In this document: positions 7,522-13,059 of the stretch, piece by piece
Numbering within the stretch: the first letter of the stretch is position 1
Layout of the letters: each line of letters opens with the position of its first letter
Source of the DNA: Flavobacteriaceae bacterium
GTDB lineage: Bacteria; Bacteroidota; Bacteroidia; Flavobacteriales; Flavobacteriaceae
Reading direction: 5' to 3'
NCBI GenBank assembly: GCA_014239895.1
Contig: JAAZXZ010000164.1
Location: forward strand, 1-13,059
DNA length: 13,059 bases
The notes under the pieces: generated by a model
What the model saw: only the letters and a program-made list of their open reading frames with translations
The model's database searches: none
What the model was told of the DNA's origin: nothing
Position numbers and translations under genes: made by a program

Positions 7522-8409
7522 TTAAAAACTAATTTTTCTCCATTTATCAGAATGGTTGGGAGCTAGTTTAGATAAAGTTGATATTAGATTTGTTATTGGA
7601 ATACTAGGGCCGCCACTAAAAATGTCTTGAATCTCATTAGATTTCGTGTCAAAGAACACCCTTAAGATAAATGAATTAGGTCTTCTTTTATTCATTTGAT
7701 CTAACAACATAAGAGACTTTGATACTCCACTTTTAGATTGCTTTAAATCAGTAGTCATAAAATCTAATCCTTTAAAATGGTAATTAAACAGAACTGTTCT
7801 ATATTCCTTGTATGTTGGTGAGAGGACGTTGTCAATTAAATAATATCGTGATTGTAATCCATCATTAGGGGCCCAACCTTTAAATCCATTTTGTTGAGAA
7901 AAGTCAAGTATTTTTCTTGCTTGGTTGTAAAAAAAATCACCACTATTAAGATCAAATGTATCTGCATCTATACCCATGATCATATATATATGAAAAGCTA
8001 TTACTGAAACAAGATTAGATTCAAAAACATCCTGATTAAATATTAAATTTTGGAACTCTTGATACCTAAAAGTAAAATTCTTGTCATTAAAATTATATAC
8101 AGGAGAATTGTATGAAGAGTTGTAAATAGGTCTTGATGATTGTATTTGCAGGGTTGCTTGAAAAAAATCGTTATCATAGCTTGATATATTAATAAACATG
8201 CTACAATCAATCCTTTCATTGTTTTTAATATTCCTGTTAGTCCATTTAGTATTGTTTATAAAATCAGTTAATTGAGTTTGAAGTGATTTAAAAATCTGCA
8301 AGTTTTCATTGCCAGTTTGTCTAGCATCTATAGTAACTGTGCATGCTAACTCTTGAGAAAATGCAAAAGTTGTTACAAATAGTGATAGTATTAAAGTTAA
8401 TCTAAACAT
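7522..8409 (-). CDS. porD: DUF4835 family protein, PorD-type T9SS-associated factor
   Basis: This 295-residue exported protein has a signal peptide (about 1-19, ending FAFSQ) and a mature part matching, from memory, the DUF4835 family found throughout Bacteroidota. Recognisable features are an early Cys-containing strand (LACTVTIDAR, 21-30), a central SRPIYNSSYNSPV-like segment, AFHIYMIMGIDADTF with its conserved Gly-Asp-Ala run, and an FFDTKSNEI segment near the C-terminus. Some annotations name this family PorD and link it to type IX secretion; I am less sure of the biochemical role than of the family. It is expected in the periplasm or at the inner face of the outer membrane. Its start overlaps the end of coaBC by 8 nt, so translation is probably coupled. 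A T9SS-tailed protein encoded three genes downstream fits the theme. Confidence 0.8.
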   Translation of the reverse strand: MFRLTLILSLFVTTFAFSQELACTVTIDARQTGNENLQIFKSLQTQLTDFINNTKWTNRNIKNNERIDCSMFINISSYDNDFFQATLQIQSSRPIYNSSYNSPVYNFNDKNFTFRYQEFQNLIFNQDVFESNLVSVIAFHIYMIMGIDADTFDLNSGDFFYNQARKILDFSQQNGFKGWAPNDGLQSRYYLIDNVLSPTYKEYRTVLFNYHFKGLDFMTTDLKQSKSGVSKSLMLLDQMNKRRPNSFILRVFFDTKSNEIQDIFSGGPSIPITNLISTLSKLAPNHSDKWRKISF

Positions 8410-9610
8410 TTATTTGGCTCATTATAGATTTAAGAATGTCTTCTGCAACCTCAGATTTATCTTTTAAATCAAAATCAGTTTGTTCTTCTTTGTTATTAAT
8501 AATAGTTATTTTATTAGTTTCTGTTCCAAAACCAGCACCTTTATCATTTAGAGAATTTAATATAATTAAATCAAGATTTTTATTCTTTAGTTTTTTTAAA
8601 GAATTTTCAATTTCATTTTCATTTTCCAAAGCAAAGCCAACTAAAAACTGATTTTTCTTAAGTCTTCCTAATTCTAATAAGATATCCTTTGTTTTTTCTA
8701 ACTCAATTTTAGGCTGAATATTGTCTTTTTTTATTTTTTTATTTGAAAAATCTTTAGGCTTAAAGTCTGAAACTGCAGCTGCCATTATAACAATATCAGA
8801 TTTAGCATAATATTTAATTACTTGCTTATGCATATCCTTAGAAGACACCACATTAATCAAATTAATAGCTCTAGTAGATATTTTTTGGTTTGATGGGCCG
8901 CTTATCAAAAACACCTCAGCTCCTAAGTCTGAAGCCTTTTTTGCAATTTCAAAGCCCATTTTTCCACTTGAGTAATTTGAAATATATCTTACGGGATCTA
9001 TGGCTTCATAAGTAGGGCCAGCCGTAACTAATACTTTTTTACCTCTTAAAGGCAATGACTTAACAATATCTTCTTCAATAAAATTTAAAATTGAAGCTGG
9101 TTCAGCCAATCTTCCCTCCCCTATCAGACCACTTGCTAATTCACCTGTTTCAGCAGGAATTAAAATATTTTTATTTTCTAATAGCTTAGCTATTGAATCC
9201 TTAGTTGATTGATGTTTGTACATATCTAGATCCATAGCTGGAGCAAAATATACAGGACATTTTGCTGATAAGTAAACTGCTATAAGCAGATTATCACAAT
9301 TTCCATTAGCCATCTTTGATAATGTATTGGCTGTTGCAGGACAAATTAGAATCAAATCAGCCCACATTCCAAGATCTACATGGTTATTCCATGTCTCATC
9401 TTCATCATCAGAAGTAAAGCTAGAATGTACTGGATTTTTAGATAATGTTGAAAGGGTTAAAGGTGTAATAAACTCCTTAGCATCTGGGGTCATAACAATT
9501 TTTACCTCAGCACCATTTTTAATAAATAATCTAACAAGTATTGCAGTTTTATAAGCGGCAATACCACCTGATATACCTAGTAGAATTTTTTTTCCGCTTA
9601 AAATTGACAT
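8402..9610 (-). CDS. coaBC: Bifunctional phosphopantothenoylcysteine decarboxylase/phosphopantothenate-cysteine ligase
   Basis: CoaBC (Dfp) carries out two steps of coenzyme A synthesis: CoaB joins phosphopantothenate to cysteine, and the FMN-dependent CoaC decarboxylates the product. The 402-residue protein has both domains. CoaC (about 1-185) shows the flavin-site GISGGIAAYK (12-21), the catalytic His77 in NNHVDLGMWAD, PATANTLSKMANG (91-103), APAMDLDMY (123-131) and GELASGLIGEGRLAEP (156-171). CoaB (about 188-400) shows VTAGPTYEAIDPVRYI, NYSSGKMG (212-219), MAAAVSDFKP and FGTETN (361-366). Two CoaC positions differ from E. coli: Ser160 sits where Cys158 is, and Asp126 replaces the Asn of PAMNxxMW. 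From memory both may be usual in Bacteroidota. The gene lies 4 nt after rpoZ and overlaps the porD-type gene by 8 nt; its stop is TAG. Confidence 0.95.
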   Translation of the reverse strand: MSILSGKKILLGISGGIAAYKTAILVRLFIKNGAEVKIVMTPDAKEFITPLTLSTLSKNPVHSSFTSDDEDETWNNHVDLGMWADLILICPATANTLSKMANGNCDNLLIAVYLSAKCPVYFAPAMDLDMYKHQSTKDSIAKLLENKNILIPAETGELASGLIGEGRLAEPASILNFIEEDIVKSLPLRGKKVLVTAGPTYEAIDPVRYISNYSSGKMGFEIAKKASDLGAEVFLISGPSNQKISTRAINLINVVSSKDMHKQVIKYYAKSDIVIMAAAVSDFKPKDFSNKKIKKDNIQPKIELEKTKDILLELGRLKKNQFLVGFALENENEIENSLKKLKNKNLDLIILNSLNDKGAGFGTETNKITIINNKEEQTDFDLKDKSEVAEDILKSIMSQINV

Positions 9611-9614
9611 GTGA

Positions 9615-9944
9615 TTATTCTTCTATTTCTTCGTTACTATCCCTATGGTAAATTTTTTCTTCTAACCATTCTTGAATAGCAATTGCATGAGCCTTAGGGA
9701 GCCTTTCATAAAATTTTGAAACTTCAATTTGCTCTTTATTTTCAAAAATTTCTTCTAAACTATCATTATAGGTTGCAAATTCTTCTAACTTATCAATCAA
9801 TTCCTTTTTGACATCACCTTTAATTTGTTCAGCTCTTTTAGCAATTATAGATATTGCTTCATATATGTTGTCGGTTTTCTCTTCAATAACTTCTTTATTA
9901 TAAGTTTCAGTAGTTTGAGCAGCATTGCTGTTTTTTAAATCCAT
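9615..9944 (-). CDS. rpoZ: DNA-directed RNA polymerase omega subunit
   Basis: The product is a 109-residue acidic protein of the Bacteroidota omega (Rpb6-related) type. The conserved core runs from NIYEAISIIAKRAEQI (26-41), where omega contacts the beta-prime subunit, through KLEEFATYNDSLEEIFENKEQ to ISKFYERLPKAHAIAIQEWL-like residues at about 74-95. This longer C-terminal part, with YERLPK, sets the Bacteroidota form apart from the short proteobacterial one. Omega assists assembly and stability of RNA polymerase. The gene lies 10 nt after bamD and 4 nt before coaBC, so it is surely part of the same transcript. A purine-rich AAGAGAA run precedes the ATG, the nearest thing to a ribosome binding site in this operon. 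Confidence 0.9.
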   Translation of the reverse strand: MDLKNSNAAQTTETYNKEVIEEKTDNIYEAISIIAKRAEQIKGDVKKELIDKLEEFATYNDSLEEIFENKEQIEVSKFYERLPKAHAIAIQEWLEEKIYHRDSNEEIEE

Positions 9945-9954
9945 AATTCTCTTA

Positions 9955-10737
9955 TTATATTATTTTTAATTCGTTTAATTCGTTTAATTTCAGATCAGCT
10001 TCGTTGATAAACTCAGATGATTCATAGTTCTTTTTAAAACTATTGTAGTGACTAATAGCTTTGTTAATTCTATCCTGCATCTTCCAAGATACACTATTAA
10101 TAGCAAACCTATAAGATGAATCAAACCTGTAATACATTGCTTTTTCTCTTAGTTTTGATCCCGGAAAATCCAATATAAAATTATCAAAGGCCTTTATAGA
10201 AGCTTGGTAATCTGTAAGTGTATTGTACTGAAATGCTGTATCATAAGCTTTCATTTCTAGTCTAAAATCTAAATCAAATACCAATTCGTTGGCCTCGCTT
10301 ATATATTCAGATTCAGGATAAGTATTAATAAATGATTGAAGCTTTTCAATTGCTGCTAGTGTTTCTTTTGAATCCTTAGAGAAAATTGGAGCAAGATAAT
10401 AATAGCTCTTCACACCAAGAAATGCCATTTCTTGAGCTTTTTCACTATCAGGATAAGAACTAGCGAATCGTTCACACTGATAATTTGCAGTATAGTAGTT
10501 TTTTGTTTCATAAAAACACTTTGCATGCATATACATTAATTTCTGAGCTTGAGGTTTTCCTCTGTATTGAGGAACAATTTGAGTAAATAGCCTATTAGCT
10601 TTTTTAAATTTCCCTTCATCATACAGAGATGTTCCTAAAAGGAATTTATCTGCAATAACATCAGAGTTTAATGCCTTTTGATACTCTCCACAAGACAGTA
10701 TCAAACCAAGTATTAATATAAATTGAATTTTTTTCAT
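9955..10737 (-). CDS. bamD: Outer membrane protein assembly lipoprotein BamD
   Basis: BamD is a lipoprotein that works with BamA to insert beta-barrel proteins into the outer membrane. The 260-residue product begins with a lipoprotein signal (MKKIQFILILGLILSC); Cys16 is the expected lipidated residue, after I-L-S. The mature part consists of TPR-like helical pairs. The repeated aromatic-Pro-Ser turns typical of BamD/YbgF proteins are visible: SYPDSEKA (94-101), TYPESEYI (139-146) and DFPGSKLR (190-197), with a diverged NYESSEFI (237-244). The region GTSLYDEGKFKKANRLFTQI (35-54) is the first TPR. Stop codons are doubled (TAATAA). It is the first gene after a Bacteroidota-type promoter and is followed by rpoZ after 10 nt. 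The C-terminus carries a small in-frame duplication (LNELNEL). Confidence 0.92.
   Translation of the reverse strand: MKKIQFILILGLILSCGEYQKALNSDVIADKFLLGTSLYDEGKFKKANRLFTQIVPQYRGKPQAQKLMYMHAKCFYETKNYYTANYQCERFASSYPDSEKAQEMAFLGVKSYYYLAPIFSKDSKETLAAIEKLQSFINTYPESEYISEANELVFDLDFRLEMKAYDTAFQYNTLTDYQASIKAFDNFILDFPGSKLREKAMYYRFDSSYRFAINSVSWKMQDRINKAISHYNSFKKNYESSEFINEADLKLNELNELKII
9965..9989 (-). repeat. 9-bp in-frame tandem repeat at the 3' end of bamD
   Basis: TTTAATTCG occurs at 9965-9973 and 9974-9982, followed by a partial third copy (TTTAATT, 9983-9989). It encodes Leu-Asn-Glu-Leu-Asn-Glu-Leu near the BamD C-terminus. The unit length is a multiple of three, so copy-number changes would keep the frame. 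It is probably a harmless slippage product in a helical tail. Confidence 0.7.
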
Positions 10738-10754
10738 CCTAAATCAAGCGAATG

Positions 10755-10762
10755 CAAAAGTA
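10755..10762 (-). promoter_or_regulatory. bamD: Bacteroidota -7 promoter element of the bamD operon
   Basis: The minus strand reads TACTTTTG here, an exact match to the Bacteroidota sigma-ABfr -7 consensus TAnnTTTG. It places a transcription start at about 10747, some 10 nt before the bamD ATG. The expected -33 TTTG is not clear: that region is simply AT-rich. A second TATACTTTT copy lies 32 bp further upstream (10787-10796 region). This is the only strong candidate promoter for the bamD-rpoZ-coaBC-porD-recN-fabI run. The rest of the 70-nt spacer shows no terminator for the upstream DUF6913 gene, so read-through is possible. Confidence 0.6.
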
Positions 10763-10807
10763 TAAATTAAATATTTATTATAAAATAAAAAGTATATCAA
10801 GAGAATA

Positions 10808-11329
10808 TTAAAAAATCTTATTTAATCCCTTTAAATACTTTTCTAATTCACTTTTAAAAACATCAATATGCTGAGTTCCTATATCAATTATAAAATCATT
10901 TAAGCGTTGATCAAAATTAGATATTCCTATTTTGAAGTTAGCCTTTGATTTCGCAGTAACAAGATTTAAATCTAAATTATCTATTCGATAATAACTTATA
11001 AGAACATCATATTTAAAATCTATGAATTCAGTTAGAGCAATATTAGTGATATTACCATTCCATCCAAAATCCTTAGGGTTAAAATAGTCATCCCAATGGT
11101 TTAATTGAAAGTCTTTATCGGTGATATATGTTATAAACTTAATCTTATTCTCATTTACCCCAAGATTAACAAAGATATCTCGTAATTTTTCGTAATCCTT
11201 ATATTCATCAAGACTTAATATAATTCCAACAGATCTAATTTTTTTTTCACTAATTTTTGACCTCTTAGAATTTAGTACTTTGTTAATATATTTTTGGTTA
11301 GATCTTTTCCTAAATAAGTTTAAAAACAT
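10808..11329 (-). CDS. DUF6913-like protein of unknown function
   Basis: This 173-residue protein has no signal peptide and no membrane segment, so it is probably cytoplasmic. The first 32 residues are strongly basic (FRKRSNQKYINK and SKRSKISEKKIR). An alternating alpha/beta region follows: SVGIILSLDEYKDYEKLRDI (33-52), then NKIKFITYI and a Trp-rich stretch (NHWDDYFNPKDFGWNGN, 77-93). A strand-like YDVLISYYRIDN then leads to a C-terminal helix. From memory it matches the flavobacterial family DUF6913, often found near bamD and 5'-nucleotidase genes; no function is established. It has its own promoter element 20 nt upstream and is transcribed away from the nucleotidase pair. In related genomes I recall dapA between this gene and bamD; here only 70 nt separate them. 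Confidence 0.72.
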   Translation of the reverse strand: MFLNLFRKRSNQKYINKVLNSKRSKISEKKIRSVGIILSLDEYKDYEKLRDIFVNLGVNENKIKFITYITDKDFQLNHWDDYFNPKDFGWNGNITNIALTEFIDFKYDVLISYYRIDNLDLNLVTAKSKANFKIGISNFDQRLNDFIIDIGTQHIDVFKSELEKYLKGLNKIF

Positions 11330-11349
11330 ATCTTATTACTGGTATTATA

Positions 11350-11357
11350 CAAATGTA
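11350..11357 (-). promoter_or_regulatory. Bacteroidota -7 promoter element of the DUF6913 gene
   Basis: The minus strand reads TACATTTG, an exact match to TAnnTTTG, placed to give a start about 13 nt before the ATG at 11329. An ATTG within the nearby palindrome (11369-11382) lies about 15 nt upstream and could serve as a somewhat close -33 element. The match is visible, but its use as a promoter is inferred. Confidence 0.5.
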
Positions 11358-11368
11358 ATTAATTAAAC

Positions 11369-11382
11369 ATAACAATTGTTAT
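11369..11382. promoter_or_regulatory. Perfect 14-bp palindrome in the divergent intergenic region
   Basis: ATAACAATTGTTAT is its own reverse complement. It lies in the 66-nt gap between the DUF6913 gene and the nucleotidase pair, 14 nt before the ATG at 11396 and about 12 nt upstream of the minus-strand -7 element. Its position would let a dimeric regulator affect both directions. No regulator is encoded in the window, and no TAnnTTTG element was found for the plus-strand genes. Confidence 0.4.
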
Positions 11383-11395
11383 ATTAATTCTAAAT

Positions 11396-12142
11396 ATGAA
11401 AAGAGCAATTATAACATTATTATTATTATTATTTTCAATAGAAAGCTGTGAAACTGAATATCTATTATCAGGAAATAAAATTGAGATAAACAACACCATT
11501 GAAAAGGATAATAAAATAGTGGCTTTTATTAATCCTTATAAGAATACTGTTGACAAACAAATGGATAGTGTCCTGACTTATAGCCCTGTAGATTATGATA
11601 AAAAAAATGGTGTTCTCAATACTGCTATTGGAAATATGATGGCAGATGTAGTTTTGAAACTCTCAAATCCAGTATACAGGGCTAGGACAAATAAAAATAT
11701 TGATTTTGTTTTATTAAATCACGGTGGAATTAGATCTATAATTTCAAAAGGAAATATAACATTTAGAACAGCTTATAAGGTAATGCCCTTTGAGAACAGC
11801 GTTGTTGTTTGTGAGTTAAAAGGCAGGGATATTTACGAATTAATTAATTATCTAACTCTAACCAGAAAAGCTCATCCTATTTCAGGAATAAATATTGTAT
11901 TAGACAAAAACTATAATCTTTTAGATGTAAAAATTAACGGCAAAAAGATTGATGAAAATAAAATTTATTCTGTAGCAACTAGTGATTATCTACTAAATGG
12001 TGGAGATAAAATGACTTTCTTTAGTAAAAGTAAAAAAAACACCACCCTAGATTATAAAATAAGAAATGTACTTATTGACTATTTTAAAGAAGTTGATACT
12101 GTAAATTTTAAAATAGACAATAGATTTATTATAAAGAACTAA
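11396..12142 (+). CDS. 5'-nucleotidase C-terminal (substrate-binding) domain lipoprotein
   Basis: This 248-residue protein is the UshA-type C-terminal domain on its own, the part that recognises the nucleoside of the substrate in full-length 5'-nucleotidases. It starts with a hydrophobic signal and a likely lipobox (SIESC, Cys18; Glu at -2 is unusual but Bacteroidota lipoboxes are loose). Family motifs are LNTAIGNMMAD (74-84), the NHGGIR substrate loop (108-113), MPFEN (130-134), LKGRDIYELI (141-150) and SDYLLNGGD (196-204). The metallophosphoesterase domain that normally comes first is missing here and is encoded by the next gene. The stop and the next ATG overlap in TAATG, so translation is coupled and the two products probably work as one enzyme. 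Confidence 0.9.
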   Translation: MKRAIITLLLLLFSIESCETEYLLSGNKIEINNTIEKDNKIVAFINPYKNTVDKQMDSVLTYSPVDYDKKNGVLNTAIGNMMADVVLKLSNPVYRARTNKNIDFVLLNHGGIRSIISKGNITFRTAYKVMPFENSVVVCELKGRDIYELINYLTLTRKAHPISGINIVLDKNYNLLDVKINGKKIDENKIYSVATSDYLLNGGDKMTFFSKSKKNTTLDYKIRNVLIDYFKEVDTVNFKIDNRFIIKN

Positions 12143-13056
12143 TGAAAAGAAGAAACTTTATTAAAAACAGCATTTATTCATCATTACTCCTATCTGGTAG
12201 TGCTTTAAATTTTAATAGTTGTATGGCTTCTGAGCAAAAGAAAATTACCATTTTGCATACAAATGATGTACACAGTCATATTGAGCCATTTAATGAGAAT
12301 CATGCAAAATTTCCAAGTAAGGGAGGCGTAGCAAGAAGATCAACAATTATTGAATTTATAAAAAGTAGTAATCCTAATACCCTTTTATTAGATGCAGGAG
12401 ATATTTTTCAGGGAACACCATACTTTAACTATTATGGAGGAGAAATTGAATTTAAACTAATGAGTATGCTAAACTATGATGCTGCTACTATTGGTAATCA
12501 TGATTTTGATAATGGTATAGAAGGTCTATACGCACAGCTTCCTAATGCAAAATTTCAATTTATCTCATCCAATTATGATTTTAAAAACACCATAATGGAT
12601 TCTCATGCAAAACCCTATATGATATTTAATAAATCTGATATTAAAATTGGGGTATTTGGATTAGGAATAGAACTAAAAGGATTAGTTAATACGAGTTTAT
12701 ATAAGGAAACTAAATACCTTGATCCTATTGAGGTAACTCAAGAAATGACCAAAATATTAAAGGAAGAAGAAAAATGTGATTTAATTATTTGCCTATCACA
12801 TTTAGGTCATTCTTATAAAGATAATTCAAAAAAAATATCTGATATAACCCTGGCTAAGTCAACAAAAAATATTGATCTAATTATTGGTGGGCATACACAC
12901 ACTTTTCTAGATAGACCAGAGATTGTTACAAACATTGATGGAGAAAAAGTAATAATCAATCAAGTAGGATGCTTTGGCCTTTATTTGGGGCAGATTGATT
13001 TTTATTTTGACTCTATGAAAAACAAAACATCTAATGCTTATGCAATTGAAGTTTAA
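12142..13056 (+). CDS. Metallophosphoesterase domain of a split UshA-like 5'-nucleotidase, Tat-type signal
   Basis: This 304-residue protein is the calcineurin-like catalytic half of a UshA-type 5'-nucleotidase, which releases phosphate from nucleotides. Metal-site motifs are complete: NDVHSH (41-46; Asp42 and His44), GDIFQGTP (86-93), the GNHDFDNG block (118-125), LSHLGH (218-223) and GGHTH (249-253). The N-terminus, KRRNFIK (2-8) followed by a hydrophobic stretch, is a twin-arginine signal, suggesting folding with metal before export; Cys27 (NSC) could be lipidated. The protein ends soon after the catalytic domain, and its substrate-binding domain is supplied by the overlapping upstream gene. 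This is the normal length for such a stand-alone half, so it does not look truncated. The stop at 13054-13056 is 3 bases from the window end. Confidence 0.92.
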   Translation: MKRRNFIKNSIYSSLLLSGSALNFNSCMASEQKKITILHTNDVHSHIEPFNENHAKFPSKGGVARRSTIIEFIKSSNPNTLLLDAGDIFQGTPYFNYYGGEIEFKLMSMLNYDAATIGNHDFDNGIEGLYAQLPNAKFQFISSNYDFKNTIMDSHAKPYMIFNKSDIKIGVFGLGIELKGLVNTSLYKETKYLDPIEVTQEMTKILKEEEKCDLIICLSHLGHSYKDNSKKISDITLAKSTKNIDLIIGGHTHTFLDRPEIVTNIDGEKVIINQVGCFGLYLGQIDFYFDSMKNKTSNAYAIEV

Positions 13057-13059
13057 CAA

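Noticed and set aside
8436..8651. Plus-strand open frame inside coaBC (a second lies at 9327-9554)
   Set aside because: Both are antisense shadows of the CoaB and CoaC coding regions without independent support.
12142..13056. Truncated or frameshifted 5'-nucleotidase
   Set aside because: Both halves have intact signals, complete motifs and proper stops, and the overlap is a clean TAATG, so this is a true split rather than a broken gene.

Overview
The window looks like a chromosomal segment from a marine-type member of the Flavobacteriaceae (phylum Bacteroidota). The grounds are low GC content, AT-rich spacers with almost no Shine-Dalgarno sequences, Bacteroidota-style promoter elements (TAnnTTTG), a protein with a type IX secretion (T9SS) sorting tail, a DUF4835 (PorD-type) protein, and a gene order familiar from flavobacterial genomes.

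Layout. The minus strand, read from right to left, carries DUF6913 (11329-10808) and then a tightly packed run of housekeeping genes: bamD, rpoZ, coaBC, a DUF4835/porD gene, recN and fabI (10737-4962). Gaps in this run are 4 to 53 nt, with one 8-nt overlap. A Bacteroidota promoter element sits just upstream of bamD, and no terminator is visible inside the run, so it is probably one operon. A large secreted multidomain protein with a T9SS tail follows fabI (4923-1834) and ends at a clear intrinsic terminator (1782-1815). Beyond it come a membrane-anchored family 2 glycosyltransferase and a YbbR/CdaR-like protein that runs off the left edge. On the plus strand at the right end, an overlapping pair of genes (11396-13056) encodes the two halves of a UshA-like 5'-nucleotidase, with the substrate-binding domain first and the metallophosphoesterase second.

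How the genes fit together. The operon combines outer-membrane protein assembly (BamD), a probable T9SS factor (PorD), transcription (omega subunit), coenzyme A synthesis (CoaBC), fatty-acid synthesis (FabI) and DNA repair (RecN). The large T9SS-tailed protein is a likely substrate of the secretion route that the PorD-type protein serves. The split nucleotidase pair probably acts in the periplasm or at the membrane to salvage phosphate or nucleosides.

I do not see a convincing undescribed system. The points most worth checking are two short tandem duplications that make up the leaders on both sides of fabI, non-canonical active-site residues in CoaC, the split and reordered nucleotidase, a TTG start for recN, a 14-bp palindrome in the only divergent intergenic region, and the uncharacterised DUF6913 gene. 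No RNA genes, CRISPR arrays, insertion sequences or prophage genes were seen. No gene-free stretch exceeds about 90 bases.
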